Shown here in pieces: positions 16,807-27,815 of a stretch of DNA of 64,000 nt. Numbering within the stretch: the stretch's first letter is position 1; each line of letters opens with the position of its first letter. Source of the stretch: Nocardioides insulae DSM 17944. Lineage in GTDB: Bacteria > Actinomycetota > Actinomycetes > Propionibacteriales > Nocardioidaceae. The stretch spans positions 1 through 64,000 of the forward strand of contig NZ_AUGU01000014.1 in the NCBI RefSeq assembly GCF_000422825.1. The letters run 5' to 3'. Position numbers and translations under genes: made by a program. The notes beneath the pieces are model-generated. The model searched no databases and was not told the DNA's origin. It worked only from the letters and a program-made list of their open reading frames with translations.

Positions 16807-17271
16807 ATGACTCTGCCCGACTACACCGAGTACGACACCCGCCTCGCGGCGTACGCCGTCATCGTCGAGCCGCGCGACGGTGTCGAGCATCTGCTGCTGG
16901 CGCTGTGGAAGGAAGGCAGGGCGCGACGGTGGACCCTGCCCGGCGGCGGCGTGGAGTTGCGGGAGTCGGTAGAGGACGGCGTGATCCGCGAGGTCCGTGA
17001 GGAGAGTGGGTACGACGTCGCCTTGGACGGGCTGCTCGGGCTCGACACCCGGGTCTTCGAGCCGGTCCAGCGTCGCAGCGGGTCGGACCGGCACCTCAAG
17101 GCGGTGCGGATCCTGTACCGCGCGCACGTGGTCGGCGGTGAGTTGACCCAGGAGATCGACGCCACCACCGAGGAGGCCCGATGGGTGCCCCTCGTCGAGG
17201 TGAGGCGGCTGCCGCGGGTCCAACTGGTAGACGTTGCGGTGCGACTGCACCGCAGTGACGCCGGCCGGTGA
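16807..17271 (+). CDS. NUDIX hydrolase
   Basis: A 154-residue pyrophosphohydrolase with a complete NUDIX box: GGGVELRESVEDGVIREV then REESGY, matching G-x5-E-x7-REUxEExGU. The fold starts YAVIVEPRDGVEHLLLALW and ends in the helix of VQLVDVAVRLHRS. Substrate cannot be told from sequence. It starts 105 bp from the divergent aldo/keto reductase gene. Confidence 0.9.
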   Translation: MTLPDYTEYDTRLAAYAVIVEPRDGVEHLLLALWKEGRARRWTLPGGGVELRESVEDGVIREVREESGYDVALDGLLGLDTRVFEPVQRRSGSDRHLKAVRILYRAHVVGGELTQEIDATTEEARWVPLVEVRRLPRVQLVDVAVRLHRSDAGR

Positions 17272-17344
17272 CCCGCGACAGCCGACTCGGCCGCTCCGGC
17301 CGGGATCTGGCGGGTTCTCGGCGGAGACGGTGCGGTCGGTCTGA

Positions 17345-17515
17345 CTGCTGCCGGGCCTGTTGGGCTGTCAGCGGACACACCGCGCCGTCGACGTCCGCCG
17401 CGTGGTCGAGGGCTTGCTCGCCAAGGGCGTCGAGTTCGAGCACTTCCCGACGATCCGATCCGGGCAGGGAATGGATCCGAGCTCACTCCGGTTGGGTAGA
17501 ACGAAGGAAAGTTGA
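17345..17515 (+). pseudogene. Possible remnant of a VOC/glyoxalase-fold gene
   Basis: The frame open from 17345 to the stop at 17513-17515 contains RRVVEGLLAKGVEFEHF, which looks like the last helix and strand of a VOC (glyoxalase/bleomycin resistance) domain. There is no matching start or upstream half. The rest of the 343-bp gap 17272-17614 shows nothing beyond this and the dnaK promoter. Weak evidence. Confidence 0.3.
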
Positions 17516-17530
17516 GTCGATCAGACTCAG
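17512..17530. promoter_or_regulatory. HAIR element (HspR operator) of the dnaK operon
   Basis: TTGAGT-N7-ACTCAG, close to the HAIR consensus CTTGAGT-N7-ACTCAAG. It lies about 85-105 bp upstream of dnaK and should mediate HspR/DnaK-dependent repression. Confidence 0.85.
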
Positions 17531-17614
17531 GTAATTTGGATGTCTCGCAGCGGCGAGGCACACTCGTTCCGAAGCACCAATATCGAGCAACAACTCAGCG
17601 GAGGTATCTGCAAC

Positions 17615-19467
<1,853 letters not shown>

Positions 19468-19471
<4 letters not shown>

Positions 19472-20046
19472 CCGACGAGAAGGTCACCCCGGAGGAGGCG
19501 TCGGCTCCGGCCGGCGCCTCCCCCGAGGGGGAGCAGTCGGCCGAGGCCGAGGCTCCCGTGGAGACCGCACCGTCCGACGCCGTCGAAGCCGGCGAGGAGG
19601 ATGCGGTCCAGGACGAGCTCGGCCAGGCCCAGCTCCAGGTCACGGAACTGACCGCCGACCTGCAGCGCCTCCAGGCCGAGTACGTCAACTACAAGCGCCG
19701 GGTCGATCGGGACCGTGAGCTGATCAAGGAGAACGCGACCTACGCCGCGCTCGCCCCGATCGTCGATGTCCTCGACAACATCGACCGCGCCCGCGAGCAC
19801 GGCGAACTGGACGCCGGCTTCAAGGCCGTCGCCGACCAGCTCGAGCGGGTCGTGGCCGGCAGCGGCCTGGTCAAGTTCGGTGCGGTGGGCGAGGTGTTCG
19901 ACCCCAAGGTCCACGAGGCGCTGTCCCACCTGGGCAGCGACCCGGAGGTCACCGAGACCACCGTCAAGGTGCTCGCCAAGGCCGGCTATCGGATCGGGGA
20001 GCGCGTCGTACGAGCGGCCCAGGTGCTGGTCGTCGACCCGGAGTGA
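19468..20046 (+). CDS. grpE: Nucleotide exchange factor GrpE
   Basis: A 192-residue protein that releases ADP from DnaK. It has an acidic, disordered N-terminus of about 50 residues, a long coiled coil ([27 protein letters not shown]), and the C-terminal beta domain with [15 protein letters not shown] and [18 protein letters not shown]. The GTG start overlaps the dnaK stop (GTGA), so translation is coupled. Confidence 0.96.
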
Positions 20047-20124
20047 TCCCGACCGTCGGCACAGATCCCGACGGGCCCAGCCGGTGCGGCCGGCCGGGCC
20101 CGTCGGGGCAGGCACACTGAGCGC

Positions 20125-20171
20125 CACGACCAGCACCACACCGGCACGACCAGCACCACGACCAGCATCAG
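20125..20171 (+). repeat. Short direct repeats in the grpE-dnaJ spacer
   Basis: CACGACCAGCACCAC occurs at 20125 and 20145, and a shorter copy CACGACCAGCA starts at 20157. It is low-complexity spacer within the operon with no clear function. Confidence 0.6.
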
Positions 20172-20201
20172 GATCAGAACCAGGAAGGGAGGCGCGCGCA
20201 C

Positions 20202-21377
20202 GTGGCTGAGGAAGGATCCCGTGCCGACTGGGCGCAGAAGGACTTCTACGCCGAGTTGGGGGTGAGCAGTACTGCCACCGCCGAGGAGATCAAGAAGGCC
20301 TATCGCAAGCTCGCGCGCGCCAACCACCCCGACTCCAACCCCGACGACACCGCCAAGCACGACCGGTTCAAGAAGGTCGCCGAGGCCTACGACGTCATCG
20401 GCGACGCCGAGAAGCGCAAGAAGTACGACGAGATGCGCTCGCTCTACGCGGGCGGCGGGTTCGGCTTCGGCGGCGGTGGTTTCGGCGGACCGGGTGGTGC
20501 CGGGGGGACCGGCGGCACGCGCGCCGAGGACGTCTTCGGCGGTGCGGGCCTGGGGGACATGTTCGGCGACCTGTTCGGTGGCGGGTTCCGCCGGCAGCAG
20601 TCGCGCCCGCGCCCGCAGAAGGGCGCCGACGCCGAGACCACCGCGACGATCGGCTTCACCGACGCGCTCGACGGGGTCACGGTCTCGCTTCGGCTGAGCT
20701 CGGACGCCCCCTGTCAGTCCTGCAACGGTACCGGCGGGAAGCCGGGCACCAAGCCGCACGTGTGCCCCGAGTGCGAAGGATCGGGCTACATCGTCAACTC
20801 GGTCGGCGGCGCCTTCTCGCTCAACGAGCCGTGCCCGCGCTGCGGCGGGCGCCAGTTGATCTACGACGAGCCGTGCCCGACCTGCCACGGCAGCGGTCAC
20901 GGGCTGAGCGCGCGGACCATCCAGGCGCGCATCCCCGCGGGGGTCAAGGACGGGCAGCGGATCAGGCTGCGCGGCAAGGGGTCGGCCGGCCAGAACGGCG
21001 GCCCCGCCGGTGACCTCTACGTCACGGTCAAGGTGACTCCGCACCGGGTCTTCGGCCGCCGGGGCGACCATCTCACCGTCGAGGTGCCGATCTCCTTCGA
21101 CGAGGCGGCCCTGGGGGCCGACGTCAAGGTGCCGGTGCTGGGCGGTGCACCGGTGACCCTCAAGGTCCCCGCCGGCACCCCGACCGGGCGTACCTTCCGA
21201 GTCCGGGGCAAGGGAGCCCGGCGCAGCGACGGCACCCGCGGCGACCTCCTCGCCACCGTCGAGGTCCAGGTGCCGGCCGTGCTCAACCCCGAGGCCCGTG
21301 AGGCGGTGGAGTCCTACCGCGCCGCCACGGCGGGTTCGGCGCTGCGGGCCAACCTGTTCGAGCAGTCCGAGGTCTGA
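20202..21377 (+). CDS. dnaJ: Co-chaperone DnaJ (Hsp40, type I)
   Basis: A 391-residue type I Hsp40. The J domain spans about 13-80 with the HPD triad at 42-44; a Gly/Phe-rich segment follows (GGGFGFGGGGFGG). The zinc region has CQSCNGTG, CPECEGSG, CPRCGGRQ and CPTCHGSG, so the third module deviates from CxxCxGxG but keeps both Cys. The C-terminal client domains include VGGAFSLNEPC and TPTGRTFRVRGKG. GTG at 20202 has GGAAGGGAGG upstream. Confidence 0.97.
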   Translation: MAEEGSRADWAQKDFYAELGVSSTATAEEIKKAYRKLARANHPDSNPDDTAKHDRFKKVAEAYDVIGDAEKRKKYDEMRSLYAGGGFGFGGGGFGGPGGAGGTGGTRAEDVFGGAGLGDMFGDLFGGGFRRQQSRPRPQKGADAETTATIGFTDALDGVTVSLRLSSDAPCQSCNGTGGKPGTKPHVCPECEGSGYIVNSVGGAFSLNEPCPRCGGRQLIYDEPCPTCHGSGHGLSARTIQARIPAGVKDGQRIRLRGKGSAGQNGGPAGDLYVTVKVTPHRVFGRRGDHLTVEVPISFDEAALGADVKVPVLGGAPVTLKVPAGTPTGRTFRVRGKGARRSDGTRGDLLATVEVQVPAVLNPEAREAVESYRAATAGSALRANLFEQSEV

Positions 21378-21379
21378 CC

Positions 21380-21805
21380 GTGACCTTCCCGTCGCCCTCT
21401 CCCGATGCCGCCGTGTACGTCATCAGCGTGGCGGCGGAACTCACCGGCCTGCACCCGCAGACCCTGCGCACCTATGAGCGGATGGGGCTGATCACTCCCG
21501 GCCGTACCGGCGGCGGTGGGCGGCGCTACAGCCACCGCGACCTCGAGCTGCTGCGCACCATCTCCGAGCTGACGTCGGCCGGGATCGGGATCGAAGGGGT
21601 ACGCCGGATCCTCGAGCTTCAGCAGGAGATCGACGCGCTGCGTGGCCGCAACGAGGCACTCCAGGCCGAGCTGGAGGTGGCCCGCGACGCCCTGCGCGCG
21701 GCGGTCACCGGTCGGCGTACCGCTCAGCAGACGGGCAACAGGCTGCCCGTGCTCCGCTCGCCCGATCCGGATGGCTCGATGGTGGTCTGGCGGCGCCCCC
21801 GCTGA
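21380..21805 (+). CDS. hspR: Heat-shock repressor HspR (MerR family)
   Basis: A 141-residue MerR-type repressor: VYVISVAAELTGLHPQTLRT, YERMGLITPGRTGGGGRRYS, then a coiled coil (VRRILELQQEIDALRGRNEA). It binds HAIR elements together with DnaK and represses dnaK and clpB. It closes the operon with a 2-bp gap after dnaJ; GTG start. Both expected HAIR targets are present in this window. Confidence 0.96.
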   Translation: MTFPSPSPDAAVYVISVAAELTGLHPQTLRTYERMGLITPGRTGGGGRRYSHRDLELLRTISELTSAGIGIEGVRRILELQQEIDALRGRNEALQAELEVARDALRAAVTGRRTAQQTGNRLPVLRSPDPDGSMVVWRRPR

Positions 21806-21832
21806 CTCTCCGCGCGCTGAAAAATAAACAAA

Positions 21833-21852
21833 CTTGAGTGGAACAGACTCAA
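21833..21852. promoter_or_regulatory. HAIR element in front of clpB
   Basis: CTTGAGT-N7-ACTCAA, a near-perfect HAIR inverted repeat, 79-98 bases upstream of the clpB start and just after hspR. It gives clpB its own HspR-controlled promoter. Confidence 0.9.
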
Positions 21853-21930
21853 CTCTGGCGACGTTCTGAAGAGTGACGGGCACGAGGGCGCCCGTCGGAG
21901 GGCCTTCCCGGAAGGAGAGCAGGAGAGACC

Positions 21931-24528
21931 ATGAGTGCGTTCGGCGCCGACAAGTTCACCACCCGAAGCCGCGAGGCCATCGAGGCCGCGCAGTTGTCCG
22001 CCACGACGGCGGGCAACTCCACCACCGAACCCATCCACCTGCTGGTGGCGCTGCTGCTCCAGGAGGGTGGGTCGGCGGCCACGCTCGTGGCCAAGACCGG
22101 GGTCGACCCCGCCGAGCTGGTGCGGAGCGCCTCCGCCGCTCGCGACGGGCTGCCCCGGGCGACCGGCTCGACCGTCGCTCAGCCCGCCGCCTCGGCCGCA
22201 CTGACCCGGGTGTTGGCCGGCGCGATCGACCTGGCTGCCTCGATGAAGGACGACTATGTCGCCTCCGAGCACCTGGTGATCAGTCTGGCGAGGGTGGAGA
22301 GTTCTGCGCAGTCGGTGCTCTCCGAGGCCGGGATCACCGCCGAGGGCCTGCAGGAGGGCCTCACCGCCATGCGCGGCAACCGGCGGGTGACCAGCCAGGA
22401 CGCCGAGGACAGCTACGAGGCGCTGGAGAAGTACTCCGTCGACCTCACCGCCGCGGCCGAGAGCGGGAAGCTCGACCCCGTCATCGGCCGGGACGCCGAG
22501 ATCCGGCGCGTGATCCAGGTCCTGTCGCGTCGGACCAAGAACAACCCGGTGCTCATCGGCGAGCCCGGCGTCGGCAAGACGGCAGTCGTGGAGGGGCTGG
22601 CCCAACGCGTGGTGGCCGGCGACGTGCCCGACTCGCTCAAGGGTCGGCAGGTGCTGAGCCTGGACCTCGCCGCGATGGTGGCCGGGGCGAAGTACCGTGG
22701 CGAGTTCGAGGAGCGGCTCAAGGCCGTCCTGGAGGAGATCAAGCAGGCCGAGGGCCGGGTGATCACCTTCATCGACGAGCTCCACACCGTGGTCGGCGCT
22801 GGCGCGGGCGGCGACTCCGCGATGGACGCCGGCAACATGCTCAAGCCGATGCTGGCCAGGGGCGAGCTGCACATGATCGGCGCCACCACCCTGGACGAGT
22901 ACCGCGAGCGGATCGAGAAGGACCCCGCCCTGGAGCGCCGCTTCCAGCAGGTGTTCGTCGGGGAGCCGAGCGTCGAGGACACCATCCAGATCCTGCGCGG
23001 CATCCAGGAGAAGTACGAGGCGCACCACGGTGTTCGGATCACCGACGCGGCACTCGTCGCCGCGGCCACCCTCTCCGACCGCTACATCACCGGCCGGCAA
23101 TTGCCCGACAAGGCGATCGACCTGATAGACGAGGCGGCGTCCCGCCTGCGGATGGAGATCGAGTCCTCGCCGGAGGAGATCGACCAGCTTCGTCGGCAGG
23201 TCGACCGGATGAAGATGGAGGAGTTCGCGCTCGAGAAGGAGAGCGACGATGCCTCCGTCGAGCGGCTCGTCGTGCTGCGCAAGGACCTCGCCGATCGCGA
23301 GGAGGAGCTGCGCGGTCTCGAGGCGCGCTGGGAGCGGGAGAAGGCCTCCCTGGAGGGTGAGGGTGAGCTGCGCCGTCAGCTCGACGCCCTGCGGATGGAG
23401 GCCGAGCGACTGATGCGGGAGGGCAACCTCGCCGGTGCCTCCGAGATCAACTACGGACGCATCCCCGAACTGGAACGGCAGATCGAGGCCGCCGCCGCAG
23501 CCGAGGACACGGTCGCACCCGAGGGGGAGAAGCTGGTGGGCGAGGAGGTGGCCGCCCCCCAGGTCGCCGAGGTCGTGGAGGCCTGGACCGGCATCCCCAC
23601 CGGTCGGCTGCTCCAAGGGGAGCAGGCCAAGCTGCTGGAGATGGAGCAGGTGATCGCCGAGCGGCTGATCGGGCAGCGCGACGCCGTCCGAGCCGTCTCC
23701 GATGCAGTCCGCCGTTCGCGGGCCGGCATCGCCGACCCCAACCGGCCGACGGGCTCCTTCCTCTTCCTCGGTCCCACCGGCACCGGCAAGACCGAGTTGG
23801 CCAAGTCGCTGGCCGACTTCCTCTTCGACGACGAGCGCGCCATCGTGCGGATCGACATGAGCGAGTACTCCGAGAAGCACTCGGTCGCGCGGCTGGTCGG
23901 GGCACCCCCCGGCTACGTCGGGTACGACGAGGGCGGCCAGCTCACCGAGGCGGTCCGGCGCCGTCCGTACTCGGTGGTGCTCCTCGACGAGGTGGAGAAG
24001 GCCCACCCGGAGGTCTTCGACATCCTGCTCCAGGTGCTCGACGACGGGCGGTTGACCGACGGCCAGGGCCGTACCGTCGACTTCCGCAACACCCTGCTGA
24101 TCCTCACCTCCAACCTCGGCTCCAACTTCCTCACCGACCTGACCGCGGATCCGCACGAGCAGCGGGAATCGGTGATGGCGGTGGTGCGCAACTCCTTCAA
24201 GCCGGAGTTCCTCAACCGGCTCGACGAGATCGTGGTCTTCGACGCGCTCTCGCTCGAGGACCTCACCCACATCGTCGAGATCCAGCTCGGCCTGCTCGAG
24301 AAGCGGCTGGCCGTACGCCGGATCGGGATCGGTGTCACCGATGTGGCCAAGCAGTGGCTGGCCGAGACGGGCTACGACCCGGCGTACGGCGCTCGGCCAC
24401 TGCGTCGCCTGATCCAGACGGCCATCGGAGACCCGCTGGCGCGGATGCTCATCTCGGGCGAGGTCACAGACGGTGCTCGGGTGAGCGTCGATCGGGACGA
24501 GCACGGCCTGGAGCTCACCACCACGTGA
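21931..24528 (+). CDS. clpB: Disaggregase ClpB
   Basis: An 865-residue Hsp100 ATPase that rescues aggregated protein with DnaK/DnaJ/GrpE. The N-domain has [17 protein letters not shown]. Walker A of AAA-1 is [13 protein letters not shown] (about residue 210). The middle coiled-coil domain (about 410-520) distinguishes ClpB from ClpA/C. AAA-2 has [17 protein letters not shown] (about 614) and the end region [18 protein letters not shown] at 21931 follows GGAAGGAGAGCAGGAGAG. A HAIR element lies upstream and a terminator downstream. Confidence 0.97.
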   Translation: MSAFGADKFTTRSREAIEAAQLSATTAGNSTTEPIHLLVALLLQEGGSAATLVAKTGVDPAELVRSASAARDGLPRATGSTVAQPAASAALTRVLAGAIDLAASMKDDYVASEHLVISLARVESSAQSVLSEAGITAEGLQEGLTAMRGNRRVTSQDAEDSYEALEKYSVDLTAAAESGKLDPVIGRDAEIRRVIQVLSRRTKNNPVLIGEPGVGKTAVVEGLAQRVVAGDVPDSLKGRQVLSLDLAAMVAGAKYRGEFEERLKAVLEEIKQAEGRVITFIDELHTVVGAGAGGDSAMDAGNMLKPMLARGELHMIGATTLDEYRERIEKDPALERRFQQVFVGEPSVEDTIQILRGIQEKYEAHHGVRITDAALVAAATLSDRYITGRQLPDKAIDLIDEAASRLRMEIESSPEEIDQLRRQVDRMKMEEFALEKESDDASVERLVVLRKDLADREEELRGLEARWEREKASLEGEGELRRQLDALRMEAERLMREGNLAGASEINYGRIPELERQIEAAAAAEDTVAPEGEKLVGEEVAAPQVAEVVEAWTGIPTGRLLQGEQAKLLEMEQVIAERLIGQRDAVRAVSDAVRRSRAGIADPNRPTGSFLFLGPTGTGKTELAKSLADFLFDDERAIVRIDMSEYSEKHSVARLVGAPPGYVGYDEGGQLTEAVRRRPYSVVLLDEVEKAHPEVFDILLQVLDDGRLTDGQGRTVDFRNTLLILTSNLGSNFLTDLTADPHEQRESVMAVVRNSFKPEFLNRLDEIVVFDALSLEDLTHIVEIQLGLLEKRLAVRRIGIGVTDVAKQWLAETGYDPAYGARPLRRLIQTAIGDPLARMLISGEVTDGARVSVDRDEHGLELTTT

Positions 24529-24626
24529 GTCGGTGAGATCCCGCATCATACCCCACCAGGATCGAGTCTCCATCGCCCGATGCCCTGAGACTATGAGCAG
24601 GTAGGGCCCCAGGGCCCCTGATTCCA

Positions 24627-24661
24627 GCGCAGCCCCCGTCGATCTCAGACGGGGGCTGCGC
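24627..24661 (+). terminator. Terminator of clpB
   Basis: A perfect 14-bp stem, GCGCAGCCCCCGTC with its complement at 24648-24661, and loop GATCTCA. It lies 99 bases after the clpB stop. Confidence 0.8.
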
Positions 24662-24767
24662 TGCGTCGCCATGGGGTGGATGCCGTGAATGCATCGGTCC
24701 ATGCGTCGCGGGGCTTGGACATGTATCGCCATCTGCTGCCAGCATTCTGTGACCTGCCCCACAGGGG

Positions 24768-24783
24768 CGTGAAATTCGTCACG
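24768..24783. promoter_or_regulatory. Palindrome before the uronate operon
   Basis: CGTGA-N6-TCACG, 18 bases upstream of the first start of the operon (24801). Possible operator or promoter element; an AGGAG ribosome site follows. The rest of 24662-24800 shows nothing I recognise. Confidence 0.35.
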
Positions 24784-24800
24784 GATCACAGGAGACCCCC

Positions 24801-26009
24801 ATGACTGCGACCGAGCCCGCGGCCGGTCCCGACCCCGTCGGAGTCGTCGGCTACGCCTATCCCTGGGACGTCCTCGGCGACCCCGGGTTCCTCGACCGGG
24901 TGCATGCCCTCGGCATCACTCGTGTCGCACTGGCGGCGGCCTACCACACCACCCGTGCGGCGACCCCTCTTCATCCGCAGCGTCGACTGGTCGACGCACG
25001 GCACGCGGCCCTGTATCGGCCGGTGCGTCCGGAGGCATGGGCGGACCGGCGGCTGGTTCCCGCGCCGGCCGCGTGGGTGGAGGAGGACGACTCCTTCGGG
25101 CAGGCGGCCAGGATCCTGCGCGAGGGCGGGATCGAGGTGGCGGCCTGGGTGGTCCTGACGCATTCCTCCCGCCTCGGGTCGGCCCACCCCGAGCACGCGG
25201 TGGTCAACTGCTTCGACGAGCCCTACCCCTACGCCCTGTGCCCCCGGTCTCCGGAGGTGCGGGAGTACGCCGCCACCTTGGCCGCCGAAGCGGTGCGCGG
25301 GGCCGACGTCGTCGCGATCGTGCTCGAGGCGTGCGGCCAACTCGGCCTGCAACACGGCGGCCACCACGAGAAGACGGACGGCGCCTACGACGAGACCGCC
25401 GCCAGGCTGCTCTCGATCTGCTGCTGCCGGTGGTGCCGGGAGGCCTGGCGGGCCGACGGACTCGTGCCGGACGAGGTGGCGGCCTCCCTGCGATCCTGGG
25501 TCGAGGAGACCCTCGGCAACGGCGACGGGGGACAGACCGGAGACCCTGCGCGGACCTACGTGCTCAACCGGGTCCTGCGCCTGCGTCACGCGGCCACCGA
25601 CAGCCTGCGCGCCGGTGTGATCGCAGCGGCCCGGGAGGCTGCTCCCGGGCCCCTCGAGGTCGCCCTGCACGCTCAGCCCGACCCCTGGGTGACGGGTGCG
25701 CTTCCCGGCCTGACGCCCAGCGCCCCCGACGACGTCGACGTGGTCGTCGCCCAGTGCTGGGCGACCGGCCAGGGGTCGATCGACAACGCCCGTCGCCTGG
25801 TCGAGGGTGTGGCGGACCGGGCGGTCCCGGCGGCGTACGTCACCGTCCTGCCGCCGACCGTGCCCGAGGAGTTCGCTCCCCACCTGGACGCCCTGGAGGC
25901 GGTGGGGGTGCGACAGATCCACCTCTACCACCTCGGCCTGACCGGTCCTGCGCGCGCGGAACTGCTCGGTCAGGCCGGGCGGCGTCTCGGGGCGGAGGTC
26001 AGCGCATGA
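24801..26009 (+). CDS. Uncharacterised, probable TIM-barrel protein of the uronate operon
   Basis: A 402-residue cytosolic protein (no signal peptide) that I do not recognise. The alternation of strands and helices from GVVGYAYPWDVLG to RQIHLYHLGLTGP looks like a (beta/alpha)8 barrel, perhaps related to unassigned glycoside-hydrolase-like families. Marks are NCFDEPYPYALCPRSPEVREY, VAIVLEACGQLGLQHGGHHE and a Cys cluster SICCCRWCREAW. The Glu in IVLEACG and the HGGHHEK loop could be catalytic or metal-binding. It overlaps the TRAP Q gene by ATGA, so it is part of the transport and uronate dehydrogenase operon. A role in processing an acidic sugar or uronide is inferred. Confidence 0.5.
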   Translation: MTATEPAAGPDPVGVVGYAYPWDVLGDPGFLDRVHALGITRVALAAAYHTTRAATPLHPQRRLVDARHAALYRPVRPEAWADRRLVPAPAAWVEEDDSFGQAARILREGGIEVAAWVVLTHSSRLGSAHPEHAVVNCFDEPYPYALCPRSPEVREYAATLAAEAVRGADVVAIVLEACGQLGLQHGGHHEKTDGAYDETAARLLSICCCRWCREAWRADGLVPDEVAASLRSWVEETLGNGDGGQTGDPARTYVLNRVLRLRHAATDSLRAGVIAAAREAAPGPLEVALHAQPDPWVTGALPGLTPSAPDDVDVVVAQCWATGQGSIDNARRLVEGVADRAVPAAYVTVLPPTVPEEFAPHLDALEAVGVRQIHLYHLGLTGPARAELLGQAGRRLGAEVSA

Positions 26010-26512
26010 CCGGTCTGAAGCGGCTCTTCCGGGGCGTGGACCTCGCCTACGAGGCCTGGACCCTGCTGTGTCTGGTGGCGGTCGTCTTCGTCGTCCTGTG
26101 GCAGATCTTCGGTCGCGAGTTCCTCGACTCGACCCCGGCGTGGAGCGAGGAGACCGGCCGGGTCCTGCTGGTGTGGATCGGCTTCCTGTCCGCGGGGATC
26201 GGATTCCGCGAGGGCGCGCACATCGCGTTGAGCTTCGTGGTGGATCGGATGCCGGCCGTTGTGCGCACCGTCCTGGGTCGATTCGCGCAGCTGCTGATCC
26301 TGGGGTTCGGGGCCTACCTGCTGGTCCAGGGTGCCCAGTTCACGATCGACACCCGCGTCGCCACCCTGCCGGGCACCGGACTCCCGCGAAGTGTCCTCTA
26401 CGTCATGATGCCGGTCGCCGGCTTCATGATCTGTCTCTACACCGTGCTGCAGATCTGCGGAGTGCGTACTCAGCGCTACGTCGACTCGCCTGACGACGCT
26501 GACTACGAGTGA
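26006..26512 (+). CDS. TRAP transporter small permease (DctQ)
   Basis: A 168-residue, four-helix small subunit of a tripartite ATP-independent periplasmic transporter. It shows VVLWQIFGREFLDSTPAWSEE and RVLLVWIGFLSAGIGFREGAHI, both hallmarks of the Q subunit. It complexes with the M subunit encoded next. The start overlaps the preceding stop. Confidence 0.9.
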   Translation: MTGLKRLFRGVDLAYEAWTLLCLVAVVFVVLWQIFGREFLDSTPAWSEETGRVLLVWIGFLSAGIGFREGAHIALSFVVDRMPAVVRTVLGRFAQLLILGFGAYLLVQGAQFTIDTRVATLPGTGLPRSVLYVMMPVAGFMICLYTVLQICGVRTQRYVDSPDDADYE

Positions 26513-26519
26513 GGTTGCC

Positions 26520-27815
26520 TTGTCCATCGATCCTGTCGCTGTCTCACTCCTGCTCGGATCCTTCGCGGTCCTGGTCCTCATCCGGGTGCCCATCGCCCTG
26601 TCACTCGCCATCGCGGCGGTCCTCGAGGCCTTCTACCTCGGCATTCCATTGACCACGGTCGGCCAGCGCATGGTCGCCAGTCTCGACGCGTTCGCCCTGC
26701 TGGCCATCCCGTTCTTCATCCTCGGTGGCGAGATCATGGGCGCGGGTGGGATCTCCGCCCGGCTGATCCGGTTCGCCGGCCTCTTCGTCGGGTGGCTGCG
26801 CGGCGGCCTCGGCCTGGTCAACATCGGGGCCAGCACCTTCTTCGGCGCGCTCTCCGGGTCGTCGGTGGCCGACGTCTCCGCCGTCGGCTCGGTGACCATC
26901 CCGATGATGAAGAAGAAGGGGTACGACACGGACTACGCGGTCAGCCTCACCATCTCCGGGGCGGCGCAGGCCGTGATGATCCCGCCGAGCCACAACCTGG
27001 TCATCTACTCGATGGCCGCGGGCGGCGTGTCCATCGGCGCGCTGTTCACCGCCGGCATCCTTCCCGGGCTCATGCTCGGCGGCGCCCTGATGGTGACCGC
27101 ATTCCTGGTGGCGCTCAAGCGGGGTTATCCCAAGGAGGAGCTGATCCCGATGCGGGAGGTTCCTCGGGTCGTTGCCGACGGATTGCTGAGCCTGCTGATG
27201 CCGGTGATCATCCTCGGCGGCATCCTGAGCGGCTTCTTCACCGCGACCGAATCGGCTGCGGTCGCCTGTGTCTACGCCTTCGTGCTGACCTTCTTCGTCT
27301 ACCGCGACCTCCCGCTCAGGGCAATGATCCCGATCCTGCAGAAGACCACGCGCACCCTCGGCGTGGTGCTGTTCATCATCGCCGCGGCGGGTGCCTTCGG
27401 CTACTTCCTGGCGTTCCTCCAGGTGCCGGCCGCGGTCACCGACGCGCTCCTCGGGTTCTCCGACAGCAAGATCGTGATCCTGCTGCTGGTCAACGTGCTC
27501 CTGCTGCTCCTGGGAGCGGTGATGGACATGGCGCCGCTGATCCTGATCATGACCCCGATCCTGCTCCCGGTGGCCACCAGCCTCGGGATGGATCCGGTGC
27601 AGTTCGGCATCATGCTCCTGCTCAATCTGGCGATCGGGCTGATCACACCGCCGGTCGGCAACGTCCTCTTCGTCGGGTGCGCCATCGGGCGGATCTCGAT
27701 CGAGAAGGTGACCAAGACTCTGCCGATCTTCCTCGTCCCCATGATCGCGGTCTTGCTGCTCATCACATTCGTGCCGCAGTTCTCGCTGGCACTTCCGGGC
27801 TTCTTCGGCCAATGA
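26520..27815 (+). CDS. TRAP transporter large permease (DctM)
   Basis: A 431-residue, 12-helix M subunit: LAIPFFILGGEIMGAGGISARL, FFGALSGSSVADVSAVGSV and AAQAVMIPPSHNLVIY carry the family motifs. It uses an ion gradient to move the substrate delivered by the P protein. The start is TTG at 26520 behind GAGG, eight bases after the Q stop. Confidence 0.93.
   Translation: MSIDPVAVSLLLGSFAVLVLIRVPIALSLAIAAVLEAFYLGIPLTTVGQRMVASLDAFALLAIPFFILGGEIMGAGGISARLIRFAGLFVGWLRGGLGLVNIGASTFFGALSGSSVADVSAVGSVTIPMMKKKGYDTDYAVSLTISGAAQAVMIPPSHNLVIYSMAAGGVSIGALFTAGILPGLMLGGALMVTAFLVALKRGYPKEELIPMREVPRVVADGLLSLLMPVIILGGILSGFFTATESAAVACVYAFVLTFFVYRDLPLRAMIPILQKTTRTLGVVLFIIAAAGAFGYFLAFLQVPAAVTDALLGFSDSKIVILLLVNVLLLLLGAVMDMAPLILIMTPILLPVATSLGMDPVQFGIMLLLNLAIGLITPPVGNVLFVGCAIGRISIEKVTKTLPIFLVPMIAVLLLITFVPQFSLALPGFFGQ

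Noticed and set aside
21724..24789. A 1021-codon open frame on the minus strand across clpB
   Set aside because: It lies antisense to clpB, which has full-length homology and a HAIR promoter. Long antisense frames are expected at this GC content, and the protein is low-complexity and unlike any family.
24529..24800. Small gene or riboswitch between clpB and the uronate operon
   Set aside because: Only a terminator, a short palindrome and a ribosome site could be supported; no conserved riboswitch core was recognisable.
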